Shown here one piece after another: positions 9,177 through 20,848 of a DNA stretch of 64,000 nucleotides. This DNA comes from Paenibacillus sp. LS1 (GTDB lineage: Bacteria; Bacillota; Bacilli; Paenibacillales; Paenibacillaceae). Numbering within the stretch: position 1 is the stretch's first letter; every line of letters begins with the position of its first letter. A program made the translations under genes and the position numbers. The stretch covers positions 372,001-436,000 of the forward strand of contig NZ_JAPDOE010000001.1 of the NCBI RefSeq assembly GCF_026013365.1. Direction: 5' to 3'. Under the pieces are notes generated by a model. That model was not told the origin of the DNA and searched no databases. It saw only the letters and a program-made list of their open reading frames with translations.

Positions 9177-9959
9177 ATGTGTTTTGAAGATAAGGTTATT
9201 GTTGTTGTCGGAGGCACCAGTGGTATTGGCCGGGAAACGGCCTTTCAATTGGCAGCTGCCGGGGCAAGTATAGTTATAACGGGACGGGATCAGAACAAGG
9301 CTGAGGATACACTAAAAGAACTGAAAAGTAAGGCTGTTCACCCGGATCATATGGTCGCCATTGCAGGGGACGCGACCAAGACAGAAGATGTGAAAGCAGT
9401 ATTCCATGAAACGATGCATCGGTTTGGCAAGCTGGATATTCTCGTTCATGTGGCAGGCATCAGCGGAAGGAAATTCGGTGACGGCCCCTTGGATGAGTGT
9501 ACGGAGCAAGGCTGGGATGTTGTCATGGAGTCCAATCTGAAGAGTGTATATTTAACGAATCATGAAGCATTGAACCTTATGAAAGCACAACATCACGGAA
9601 ACATCATCAATGTTTCTTCCGTTTTGGGACTAGTCGGTGCCCGTGAGCATTTTGTAACACATGCATATGCAGCCAGCCGTGCGGCAGTGATTCAGCTCAG
9701 CCGATCAGCTGCGGTGTATTATTCCAAGCATAATATTCGTATTAATGTGGTGTGCCCTGGTTTACTGGATACGCCCATGTCACAACGAGCCATTAACGAC
9801 AATGAAATCAGGGATGCGCTGACCTTGCTGCAACCATTAACACCGCATATCGGTTATCCCGATGATGTCGCACAAGCCATTTTATTTTTAGCTTCGGAAG
9901 AATCCAAATTTATCACAGGCATTGCACTGCCTATTGATGGCGGTTGGACTGCGCAATAA
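9177..9959 (+). CDS. SDR-family oxidoreductase with atypical active site
   Basis: 260 residues with a classical SDR Rossmann fold: GGTSGIG at 12-18 for NAD(P) binding, Asn120, Ser147/Ser148, Tyr164 and a C-terminal GIALPIDGGW. Two signature positions differ: the NNAG motif is HVAG (91-94), and the catalytic Tyr-x3-Lys is Tyr164-x3-Arg168 (CGT codon at 9678). The protein may still work, since Arg can occupy this site, or have another role. ATG is preceded by GGAGGAGC. Third gene of the SIS operon, likely oxidising or reducing the same sugar-derived compound handled by its neighbours. Confidence 0.9.
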   Translation: MCFEDKVIVVVGGTSGIGRETAFQLAAAGASIVITGRDQNKAEDTLKELKSKAVHPDHMVAIAGDATKTEDVKAVFHETMHRFGKLDILVHVAGISGRKFGDGPLDECTEQGWDVVMESNLKSVYLTNHEALNLMKAQHHGNIINVSSVLGLVGAREHFVTHAYAASRAAVIQLSRSAAVYYSKHNIRINVVCPGLLDTPMSQRAINDNEIRDALTLLQPLTPHIGYPDDVAQAILFLASEESKFITGIALPIDGGWTAQ

Positions 9960-10013
9960 AAGACCTGTACCGACCACTTTGTGTATCACAACAGTTATAG
10001 GGGAGGTCATTGA

Positions 10014-11306
10014 ATGACCACGAATATTATGGAAACCGATGTATTGGTAATTGGTGGGGGTGCTGCCGGAACCATCGCTGCTATATCTGCGGCAAGAAGA
10101 GGTTTGCGCGTTATATTGATTGAATCACAAGGATGTCTGGGAGGCTCCAGAACCGCAACCGGCGTAGATACATTTTATGGATTTTATACACCAGGGGAGA
10201 AGAAACAAAGACTTGTTGGTGGCATTCCCTGGGAAGTTGTTACCCGTTTGAGACAGGATACTGCTTGCTTTGAGCGTCCCAATACGTACGGAGCAGGAAC
10301 CGGAATTACGTATGACGTGGAGAAATTAAAGGTGATATACGAAGACATGGCCATCCAGGCAGGCATCAGGCTGCTCTATCATACGTATGCATGTGAAGTG
10401 GAAGTGAAGGCAGGGGATATTGCTGCAATTACAATTGCCAATAAATCCGGTTTAACCCAAATCAAGGCCAAATGTTACATTGACACTTCCGGAGATGGAG
10501 ATATTGCGGCCCGTAGTGGTGCTCCATTTGAAAAGCTTGACGTGGATCAACTGCAATCGCTGACCACCATTTTTTTCATGGGTAATGTAGATGTGGAGAA
10601 GGCGAAGAAAACAACCCACGCTGAAATGGCTCACAAAATGAAAGAGAGCAATCGTAGCGGTGGTTATGTCTTGCCAAGGGAAGATGGTTCCTGGCATATC
10701 ACGCCACATCCGGGGGTTATTCAGACCAACATGGTCCGTGTCCCGTCTGTGGATGCTACTGATCCCTTTGCTTTGACACTTGCAGAGATTGAAGGCAGGA
10801 AACAAGCGCAGGAATACGTGAGATTTCTCAAAAATGAAGTTCCCGGATTTGAAGAATCGTTCTTGATATCCACTAGCCAGCATATAGGCGTGCGTGAAAC
10901 CCGTCGAATTCTAGGCGAATATATTCTGACAGAGGAGGATGTGATCCACGCAATCAAATTCGATGATGGTATCGCCTGTTGTGGGGCACCTGTTGAAGAT
11001 CATACCTCGGGAACAGAGACTCGCTGGGCTTATGTACAAGGAGACGGATTCTATCATATTCCATACAGATCATTGATACCTAAACAGGTCAGTAACTTGT
11101 TGGTAGCTGGCCGCTGCTTGTCCGCGACACATGGCGCTCACGCATCTGCAAGAAATTCAGCTCAATGCATGGCCATGGGAGAGGCAGCTGGAGTAGCGGC
11201 CGATTGTTATATTCAGGATCAGAAACCATTTCGCGAATTAGACTTCACCCAATTAAAGGAAGCCTTGATTGCACAACATGTGATTTTGAATATCTTAGAA
11301 GAGTAA
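10014..11306 (+). CDS. FAD-dependent oxidoreductase (FAD_oxidored family)
   Basis: 430 residues. The N-terminus holds a dinucleotide-binding GGGAAG at 14-19 and the acidic residue ending strand 2 in LIES. A long insert follows, and the C-terminal signature ATHGAHASARNSAQC plus GEAAGVAA closes the FAD site. No signal peptide, so cytoplasmic. Family members oxidise diverse small molecules and are common in carbohydrate-utilisation loci. Last gene of the operon, with a GGGGAGG ribosome binding site. The substrate is unknown. It converges on the HAD gene, and no clear terminator lies in the 142 bases between them. Confidence 0.88.
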   Translation: MTTNIMETDVLVIGGGAAGTIAAISAARRGLRVILIESQGCLGGSRTATGVDTFYGFYTPGEKKQRLVGGIPWEVVTRLRQDTACFERPNTYGAGTGITYDVEKLKVIYEDMAIQAGIRLLYHTYACEVEVKAGDIAAITIANKSGLTQIKAKCYIDTSGDGDIAARSGAPFEKLDVDQLQSLTTIFFMGNVDVEKAKKTTHAEMAHKMKESNRSGGYVLPREDGSWHITPHPGVIQTNMVRVPSVDATDPFALTLAEIEGRKQAQEYVRFLKNEVPGFEESFLISTSQHIGVRETRRILGEYILTEEDVIHAIKFDDGIACCGAPVEDHTSGTETRWAYVQGDGFYHIPYRSLIPKQVSNLLVAGRCLSATHGAHASARNSAQCMAMGEAAGVAADCYIQDQKPFRELDFTQLKEALIAQHVILNILEE

Positions 11307-11448
11307 GTTGTCATTCAGGAAGTATTGCTCCATGATCTGCTCGGGAAACCTGGTGCTCTGAAGCTTCGTTTCAAATAGGTCGCTTGAACCGAACAGTGAA
11401 TGGAGTAACCCTTTATTCAACACTAATATCAAATGATCATCCCTATAG

Positions 11449-12327
11449 TCAAAAAGTATATCTGCTATCCTGTGCAGGAATCAGACCATGTTTGATGAAA
11501 CTCTTAAATAATCCATCACCTTCAACTGTATCGGTTATGTCATCTGCAATTTCAAGGAGACCTGGTTTGGCATTGCCCATGGCAATCCCTAGTGAACAAT
11601 ATTCGATCATTTCGGCATCATTCATGCCATCTCCGATGGCTACCGTTTGTTCACGAGATTCATTTAAATGATCCAGCAGATCAGCAATAGCAATTGCTTT
11701 ATGAATACCTGGAATCATAAGTTCACCGCTATCCTCACCAAAGAGGGAGACAGTGCACTGAATGACCTCGAACTTTCCTTCAAACTCTTCTTTGATCCGT
11801 TGAAATGGGACATGACTTTCTAAGAAACAAACCTTATTTACATCATCTTTATATAAGTTCGTTTCTCCATACGTAAGGCCGGTAATAAAAGGGTGAGGAG
11901 AGTTTTCCATTTTTTCTCTGGCAGCACTATCGTTTATCACATCTCCATACACCAATTGTTCCAAATGAGGCTTTAAATGCTTACTTGCATAAAGCGCCGA
12001 ATTCGATTCTAAATAGAAATCAATCTTATGTTCATTAAAGAAATCTACCATATGCCGAACATCTTCGGGCATTACCTTTTTATGATAAATTACCTGATGA
12101 TCAGACTCTACATATCCTCCACCTGCACCTATGAGACCATCAAATCCAATCTCCCAGATCGCATCGTAGACTTCAGCTTTTGAACGTCCTGTACAAAGGT
12201 ATAACAAATGACCATTTTCTCTCGCTATTTTGCAAGCGATTTGTGCTGACATGGGGACTTTACCGTCATTGCCAACCAAGGTTCCATCAATATCAATAAA
12301 AACAATTTTTCTCTGATCCTGTTTCAT
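11449..12327 (-). CDS. HAD-superfamily (Cof-type) phosphatase
   Basis: 292 residues. HAD motif I is DIDGTL with nucleophile and acid/base Asp, and motif IV is GDGMNDAEM; the Cof-type cap lies between. These enzymes dephosphorylate sugar phosphates, flavin or pyridoxal phosphates with low specificity. The ATG at 12327 with GAAGGGG upstream is preferred over a start 54 bases earlier that would add a non-conserved tail. A single gene, with no clear operon partner. Confidence 0.9.
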   Translation of the reverse strand: MKQDQRKIVFIDIDGTLVGNDGKVPMSAQIACKIARENGHLLYLCTGRSKAEVYDAIWEIGFDGLIGAGGGYVESDHQVIYHKKVMPEDVRHMVDFFNEHKIDFYLESNSALYASKHLKPHLEQLVYGDVINDSAAREKMENSPHPFITGLTYGETNLYKDDVNKVCFLESHVPFQRIKEEFEGKFEVIQCTVSLFGEDSGELMIPGIHKAIAIADLLDHLNESREQTVAIGDGMNDAEMIEYCSLGIAMGNAKPGLLEIADDITDTVEGDGLFKSFIKHGLIPAQDSRYTF

Positions 12328-12595
12328 ATCCAATCTGCCCCTTCTCTTATGTGTTATCGTCTGATATGCGTTACAAGACAACCGTAACTCTTGGAACCCG
12401 TTTCATGTCAAATGTTTTTTTTCGTGATTTTTAATAATTCAGAAAAATGACCTATTAAGCTCCCATGCAACTTCATGTGTAAGTTTTAGTCTACGGTGAA
12501 GCGCTCAACAAAATTGCGTCTGATCCGCCAATTCAAGCGTACGCCTCCTAAAGTGAACACCTTAGCAAATATAGCCACATACCTATTAATTTGTA

Positions 12596-13537
12596 TCATT
12601 CAAGTCCGCTCTGTGCCTTATCATCTTCCAGTAAACGTGAAACGGCTTCCTGATGCCTTCTGAGCAGTTCTTTGTGAACTTTCAGAGGTTTCACAACCTT
12701 AACTTCCGAACCAAATGACAGTAAGAAGGAATACAACCGTTCACCCTCGTCCAAATAAAAGACTATATTCAGCTTGCCATTGGACTCTCTCCGGATCGAA
12801 TCAGGATCAAAGAAGTCATACACCCGATAAGCAATGGTTTGTTCAAACAATAGCTCGATCCGAATCTGTCGCGGCCCCACCTGACCCTCTTCGTCTACAA
12901 TTGTTTCTTTTAAAAAGCTCTCAAATTCCCCGGGGACGAAGCGAAGTTGCGTGATGCGCTTGATTTTATACGTTACGAACGGTGCAGGCTCATTTTCAAT
13001 TTGTTTTACTCCTTTGAAGTACCAGGTGTTGTTTTTGAAGATCAGCTTAACGGGCAAGACCGTCTCCTGGCTAGATTCCCCGTTGGAGTTCACATAGTGA
13101 AACGAGAGCAGTTGGCTGGCAAATATGGCCTGCTTCATCTGATTGAACAGTTCCATTTCTTGTTCAGGGACACTGCCCCACGGAGAGTATTCGAACTCAA
13201 TCCAGTCTAGTTTGTGCTCAAACAATGTGGTCAATCTACTTAGTATGCGAGCACTGTTTAAGTGCGGAATTGCACTGACACTGTACAGTCCGAGCAAAAT
13301 TTTGTTTTGTTCATCCTCACTTAGTAGCGACTTATCCATGACAAAATTGTCCATCAGATGGATCCCGCCGTGTTTTCCGGTTGTAGTATATACGGGAACT
13401 CCTGCTGCGCTCAACCTGTCAATGTCGCGGTACACTGTACGGGTGGATATTTCAAATAAACCCGCTACTTCTGAAGCCGTAACCTTCTTTTTTTCTAACA
13501 ACAACAAGAGCATCCTGAATAATCGATTATTTTCCAT
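12596..13537 (-). CDS. WYL-domain transcriptional regulator (YafY-like)
   Basis: 313 residues. An N-terminal DeoR/HTH_11-type winged helix (VTASEVAGLFEISTRTVYRD, about 19-38) is followed by the WYL ligand-binding domain (about 140-225) and a WCX-like C-terminal extension. It is divergent from the GH1 gene and shares with it an inverted repeat at 13553-13567, so it probably regulates itself and that gene. There is no recognisable ribosome binding site before the ATG, and a TATAAT box lies a few bases upstream, so the mRNA leader may be very short. Confidence 0.9.
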   Translation of the reverse strand: MENNRLFRMLLLLLEKKKVTASEVAGLFEISTRTVYRDIDRLSAAGVPVYTTTGKHGGIHLMDNFVMDKSLLSEDEQNKILLGLYSVSAIPHLNSARILSRLTTLFEHKLDWIEFEYSPWGSVPEQEMELFNQMKQAIFASQLLSFHYVNSNGESSQETVLPVKLIFKNNTWYFKGVKQIENEPAPFVTYKIKRITQLRFVPGEFESFLKETIVDEEGQVGPRQIRIELLFEQTIAYRVYDFFDPDSIRRESNGKLNIVFYLDEGERLYSFLLSFGSEVKVVKPLKVHKELLRRHQEAVSRLLEDDKAQSGLE

Positions 13538-13552
13538 TCCATAATTATATCA

Positions 13553-13567
13553 TGACAAGATGTGTCA
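13553..13567. promoter_or_regulatory. Inverted-repeat operator between WYL regulator and GH1 gene
   Basis: TGACA-N5-TGTCA is a perfect inverted repeat. It overlaps a TTGACA-like -35 box on the minus strand (for the regulator) and a weak -35 (GTGTCA at 13562) with -10 TATAAA at 13585 on the plus strand. It is a good candidate site for the WYL regulator. Assignment is inferred from position. Confidence 0.55.
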
Positions 13568-13573
13568 AGATAA

Positions 13574-15061
<1,488 letters not shown>

Positions 15062-15130
15062 GTTGCAATGAGTGTGTTTTTGAACGTTATACTAGTTGAT
15101 ACACAACCTAAACGCATACTTGAATTAACC

Positions 15131-15160
15131 GAAAGAGCCTGCCAACAGCAGGCTCTTTCC
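15131..15160 (+). terminator. Terminator-like hairpin after the GH1 gene
   Basis: Twelve-base perfect arms GAAAGAGCCTGC / GCAGGCTCTTTC with a five-base loop, about 70 bases after the stop. The T run beyond the stem is short. Confidence 0.7.
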
Positions 15161-15542
15161 TATTATTGGGTCATGTAGTAATTATTGCTTATCCTATTTA
15201 AGTAGGGACAGTATAACAAGAAAAGCTATGGGTGTGGTACCATCGTGAAAGGATACAGTGAAATCAAAGATAAGAAGTGAGAATCTAAGAGTCCCAGACA
15301 TTTTTTTGTATTTAACCGTTCAATTCTGTGCACGGAAGAACATGAATGGAAAGAACGTTCACACTGCGAAAGAATTGAATAAGAAAGTCAGCCTCAACGT
15401 TATTTAATCCCAAAACATAGGAGTGTTTTTTGCGTATCTCAATGAAAGGAGAATAATTTTAACCTGAACTAAGTGCTACTAATTATAACCCAGTGAACCT
15501 TTAATAAGGTCTATCATAGGTGGTTATTCATATAGAAATAGA
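15161..15542. other. Non-coding stretch, no gene recognised
   Basis: About 380 bases between two terminator hairpins. All frames are interrupted and no RNA fold or repeat was recognised. It may be eroded coding sequence but has no readable identity. Confidence 0.4.
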
Positions 15543-15590
15543 GCGAGTGGGCACCTCATTTCAATAGGTGCCCACTCGCATTGTTTTTTA
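15543..15590 (+). terminator. Strong hairpin between GH1 and PTS genes
   Basis: Fourteen-base perfect arms (15543-15556 and 15566-15579) with a nine-base loop, then TTGTTTTTT. On the minus strand the same stem may end the PTS transcript, whose stop is at 15779. Confidence 0.8.
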
Positions 15591-15778
15591 CATAATTTTA
15601 AATTTAATTCTATGATTACGGGAAATGATTTTGCAAATAAGTTGAACAGTTGCATACTTAGCTTTCAGTACATTCAGAACTTCGTCAGGCAAGCGGTCAT
15701 TTGCCTTTACTCTAGTCTCTTCAGATCAGTTGGAAGTCACAAGACGCTGTTGTATATTGGCATAGTTTGCATACATGT

Positions 15779-17698
<1,920 letters not shown>

Positions 17699-17702
17699 TC
17701 AT

Positions 17703-17762
17703 ATAAAAAAAGGCAAGACTTATAGCTCAGCGTGAGGCACGCTGTCTATTCTAGTCTCGCCT
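17703..17762 (-). terminator. Conditional terminator in the bglP leader
   Basis: On the minus strand, AGGCGAGACT (17753-17762) pairs with AGTCTTGCCT (17711-17720), followed by seven T. An inner stem (CAGCGTG / CACGCTG) lies between the arms. Its 5' arm overlaps the RAT, so the two structures are mutually exclusive. Confidence 0.88.
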
Positions 17763-17781
17763 GCATTACCAGTAACAATCC
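17753..17781 (-). promoter_or_regulatory. Ribonucleic antiterminator (RAT) for bglP
   Basis: The minus strand reads GGATTGTTACTG, a short loop, then GCAGGCGAGACT, an almost exact match to the 29-base RAT bound by BglG/LicT/SacT proteins. It starts 10 bases after the antiterminator stop codon. Binding of the active antiterminator would block the overlapping terminator and let bglP be read. Confidence 0.92.
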
Positions 17782-17790
17782 GTATTTTTA

Positions 17791-18624
17791 TTATATTGAT
17801 CTTTCTGTAACTCTGTGAACGTGAATGGTTAAATACAATTGTTCATCATCAGATAGTTTAGTGTGGAGATATTTCTCTATCTTCAGCATGCAGTCATAAG
17901 CTTTTTTATACTTGGACTTCACCTGCTTAAGTAGAAAATCATCGAGTAATATCACTTTCTCTCTGTGATTCAGCCTTTGAAAAAAAAATCTCAAGTGGGT
18001 GATAAATCGTTCATAACTGATTGATTCTTCATCAAGATCAATATTATACGAATATCTAACAATATTTAATATGTCTTGAATCTTCTCCATTTGTTGCGCG
18101 ATATTCGCTACATTGGCATATGAGCTATTCACCTGAGCATTTATAAGATGAAGGGCGATATTACCTGCTTCATCCTCCGGCAATTTTTTATCTACAGTTT
18201 CTTCAATGAATTCCAATACCTTTAGGCCAACAGCGAACTCTTTCGGGTAGAATTTTTTAATTTCCCAGATCAAAGGATTAACAATTTTGATTTCTTCGTC
18301 GAACATTTTGAACGTGTTGTTAATGTGATCCGTGAGTGTAACATAAATGTATTCACTAAGAGGTGCTTCCAGCCGATTCTTAGCGTACTCTATAATGTCA
18401 TAGCACAACGATACATATTCGGATGGAACATCTTCCAAGAGTAATTTGAATTTCTCAGAAGCATCTCTCTGTTCAAGAATAAAAACCTTTTCTATTAGAG
18501 TTTCATCAACCAAATCTCCAATATTTTTCTTGAATCCAATACCGCGACCCATTACGACAGATTCCTGTCTGTGAAGGTCTTTGGCTACAATCGCATTGTT
18601 GTTGAATATTTTTTCTATAATCAT
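17791..18624 (-). CDS. licT: LicT/BglG-family transcription antiterminator
   Basis: 277 residues. An N-terminal CAT RNA-binding domain (about 1-55, MIIEKIFNNNAI start, GRGIGFKK) is followed by two PTS regulation domains, with histidines in DHINN, ALHLINAQ, HLRFFFQR and HVHRVTE that are phosphorylated by HPr/EII in this family. It binds RAT elements to prevent termination when substrate is being transported. The ATG at 18624 is preferred since AAGGGGAG lies eight bases upstream. Its own leader carries a second RAT, giving autoregulation. Confidence 0.93.
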   Translation of the reverse strand: MIIEKIFNNNAIVAKDLHRQESVVMGRGIGFKKNIGDLVDETLIEKVFILEQRDASEKFKLLLEDVPSEYVSLCYDIIEYAKNRLEAPLSEYIYVTLTDHINNTFKMFDEEIKIVNPLIWEIKKFYPKEFAVGLKVLEFIEETVDKKLPEDEAGNIALHLINAQVNSSYANVANIAQQMEKIQDILNIVRYSYNIDLDEESISYERFITHLRFFFQRLNHREKVILLDDFLLKQVKSKYKKAYDCMLKIEKYLHTKLSDDEQLYLTIHVHRVTERSI

Positions 18625-18757
18625 CTGATTGCTCCCCTTCATCGGGTATAAAGGTAACCTCCATTAATTCAAAAGAGAATATTATAAAATACTCATTTTT
18701 CTGGCTCGACCTTTTTCTATTGCACATCACTCATTCCAAAGCAAAGTTTGGTAACTA

Positions 18758-18822
18758 AGGTAAAAACGAGAAAAGGCGAAATCCAAAACATGTGCTTCCA
18801 CATGTTTTGGGTTTCGCCTTTT
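18758..18822 (-). terminator. Conditional terminator in the licT leader
   Basis: On the minus strand a long stem (18799-18822 with 18771-18794, one internal mismatch, loop GAAG) runs into CGTTTTT. The 5' arm overlaps the RAT just upstream. Confidence 0.85.
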
Positions 18823-18834
18823 CAGTAACAATCC
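18810..18834 (-). promoter_or_regulatory. RAT element at the start of the licT transcript
   Basis: Minus strand: GGATTGTTACTG, AAAA, then GGCGAAACC. It matches the RAT consensus at both ends but is 25 rather than 29 bases, lacking part of the upper stem. The predicted start of transcription is at about 18835, so the element would sit at the very 5' end of the RNA. Confidence 0.82.
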
Positions 18835-18841
18835 CAAAATC

Positions 18842-18870
18842 ATGATATCATGCACTTAACATTTAAGCAA
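18842..18870 (-). promoter_or_regulatory. Promoter of licT-bglP with overlapping cre-like site
   Basis: -10 TATCAT (18842-18847) and -35 TTGCTT (18865-18870) separated by 17 bases. A cre-like sequence, AGAAAGCGATTGCT on the minus strand (about 18866-18879), overlaps the -35, which would let CcpA repress the operon when glucose is present. Confidence 0.6.
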
Positions 18871-19181
18871 TCGCTTTCTTCAATGTCACCCTCCTACTTA
18901 AGATTTAGTTAATCGACAACCATGGTAAATGGTTGATTTCATTTTACATGGAAGAGCGAGGGGGGGGGGGGATAGCATGCATAATATGCGTAAAGAATTA
19001 GGAATGTCGATTTAAAAATGACCCAATGTAGTATCTTTGTGACCTATGGCCAATATCCCTTATATGAGACCTGAGCTCTTACTCTTGATAACGGAAGTAG
19101 GAGTCTAGGTCTCTAAGGTCGTTTCACAATTCAGAAAGCGATTTCAAAACCTGCGGAATTACTGCTCTTAAATTCAATTTT
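18871..19181. other. Intergenic stretch, no gene recognised
   Basis: About 310 bases between the licT promoter and the SDR stop. It holds a 12-base G run (18960-18971) and a cre-like word AGAAAGCGATTTCA at 19133-19146. No coding frame was recognised. Confidence 0.4.
18960..18971. repeat. Homopolymeric tract of 12 G
   Basis: Twelve consecutive G in an AT-rich intergenic region, about 90 bases upstream of the licT promoter. Such tracts slip in replication and sequencing, so the length is uncertain. Confidence 0.8.
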
Positions 19182-19946
19182 TTATCTGCCAGCAACATAA
19201 CCACCATCTACAGACAAAGTAACGCCTGTAATCTGACTTGCTAGGTCTGAACATAGAAAAACGGCTGCATTAGCTTGATCCTCAGCGGTTTGCAATTTAC
19301 CAGATGGAATACTTGATTTGAAGACATCAGCTTGTTCAGGTGCATCATCCAACCAACTCAAAATTGGAGTCGCTGTCATTCCTGGACAGATTGCATTGAC
19401 ACGGATGCCATGCTGAGCATACTCCATAGCAACACTTCTTGTCATTCCATTCATTGCGAATTTTGTAGCGGAATAGATCGCTTGATTTTGTCCACCAATC
19501 AAACCAAATCCAGAGGATGTATTAACGATTGCGCCTCCACCCGTTTTTAACATCGCTTGAATTTCGTGTTTTATTGCGTAATATGTTCCATACAAGTTTA
19601 TTTTAACTACACGATCAAAATCTTCTGAGGAAGATTCAGCCATTGGGGCTGGGGGCAATGTAATTCCTGCATTATTGTGAGCAAAACTCAGTTGCCCAAA
19701 TTTTGATACGGTAGCTTGCACGAGTCCAATAATATCTTCTTCTTCAGCTACATTACATTTGAAAAAACTTGCAACGCCTCCGAACGCCTCAATTAGTCGT
19801 ACAGTTTCAAGTCCCGCTTTTTCATTGATATCTGCTACCATAACCTTCGCACCCGCTTGGGCAAAAGCAAGGGCGCTTGCTCGACCAATACCTGAGCCTG
19901 CTCCTGTTACTAATCCTGCTTGTTCTGTGAAGTTTAAATTAAACAT
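19182..19946 (-). CDS. SDR-family oxidoreductase
   Basis: 254 residues with complete classical SDR motifs: TGAGSGIG at 14-21, NNAG at 91-94, Ser144/145, Tyr158-x3-Lys162 and C-terminal VDGGY. It uses NAD(P)H to reduce or oxidise a carbonyl/alcohol; substrate unknown. The ATG at 19946 has AGGAGG nine bases upstream; a longer start would add a non-conserved tail. It is divergent from a TetR gene, which probably represses it. Confidence 0.92.
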   Translation of the reverse strand: MFNLNFTEQAGLVTGAGSGIGRASALAFAQAGAKVMVADINEKAGLETVRLIEAFGGVASFFKCNVAEEEDIIGLVQATVSKFGQLSFAHNNAGITLPPAPMAESSSEDFDRVVKINLYGTYYAIKHEIQAMLKTGGGAIVNTSSGFGLIGGQNQAIYSATKFAMNGMTRSVAMEYAQHGIRVNAICPGMTATPILSWLDDAPEQADVFKSSIPSGKLQTAEDQANAAVFLCSDLASQITGVTLSVDGGYVAGR

Positions 19947-20051
19947 CGTTGTGATCCTCCTGCAATATAGTATATTTTTCAGTTTAGAATTCAATTGAGC
20001 TTGGAAATAATAATCTTTGCTTGAATAACTCTGTGATGTCTGTATATCATT

Positions 20052-20069
20052 TGAAATGAAGCCATTTCA
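20052..20069. promoter_or_regulatory. Inverted repeat between SDR and TetR genes
   Basis: TGAAATG-AAGC-CATTTCA, seven-base perfect arms, in the divergent intergenic region. Plausible operator for the TetR protein; assigned by position only. Confidence 0.45.
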
Positions 20070-20245
20070 TTTCTAATGCACAGATTAATCATTACCATAG
20101 AGAAACAGATTATCCCAAACATGAATCCGTCACATCTCTAATTATAGAATTTTAAATATAAAATTTAAATAATCAGAGATAGTCCGATTTGTAGGATAAT
20201 AGACATTTAAACAATCATATGTTGGATTGAAGAAAGGTGTTATTG

Positions 20246-20848
20246 ATGAAAGCTGAACATGACCTTCGGGTAGTAAAAACACGTGAACATATTAAAGAGG
20301 GTTTTTCTTTATGTGTGAGACAAAAAACATTTCGATCTATTACCATCAAAGATATTTCATCAGCCGCCAGGGTAAACCGCTCCACTTTTTATACTTATTA
20401 CAGTGACAAATATGAACTACGTGATGAACTTGTCCTAACAACCTTGAAAGAGCTCGATAACGTAATTAATTTGCCATTTATCACGCTTGCCCCTCAAAGC
20501 TCACATCAGACACGTCTTCTGATTACACAGCACCTTATGTATTTAGGTAGTCAAAAGGACTGGTACATGAGCATATGGAATAAAAACATGGAACTTTACG
20601 TATTCGAGGATATGCAGTCCTTGCTGGAAGACAAAATCAGAATAAGCTTGAGCCAGGGAAAGGGAGGGGAAATTAAAGTGAGAACTGAGCTTTTTGCTCG
20701 GTTATATGCTTCCACAGCGATGAGCATCCTGAAGTGGTGGTATGAGATATCTCCCACAACTTCCGCAGCAGAAGTAGCTGATATTATATATGATCATTGG
20801 AAATTAGGGATGCAAAGGACATTTTTCCACGGTGATGAGACCTACTAA
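20246..20848 (+). CDS. TetR/AcrR family regulator
   Basis: 200 residues. The N-terminal TetR helix-turn-helix (ITIKDISSAARVNRSTFYTY, about 32-51) is intact, and the C-terminal ligand domain is typical of the DhaS/TetR_C_8-like group. The ATG at 20246 is used with AAAGG eight bases upstream; an in-frame GTG lies nine bases earlier. Divergent from the SDR gene, suggesting local repression lifted by an aldehyde- or ketone-like inducer. Confidence 0.9.
   Translation: MKAEHDLRVVKTREHIKEGFSLCVRQKTFRSITIKDISSAARVNRSTFYTYYSDKYELRDELVLTTLKELDNVINLPFITLAPQSSHQTRLLITQHLMYLGSQKDWYMSIWNKNMELYVFEDMQSLLEDKIRISLSQGKGGEIKVRTELFARLYASTAMSILKWWYEISPTTSAAEVADIIYDHWKLGMQRTFFHGDETY

Noticed and set aside
15161-15542. 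Possible regulatory RNA or gene remnant between GH1 and PTS genes
   Set aside because: No conserved fold or readable protein fragment was found in any frame.
18865-18896. Tiny minus-strand frame after AGGAGG (about eight codons) upstream of licT
   Set aside because: It lies upstream of the predicted promoter and overlaps the -35 and cre-like site, so it is probably not transcribed with licT.
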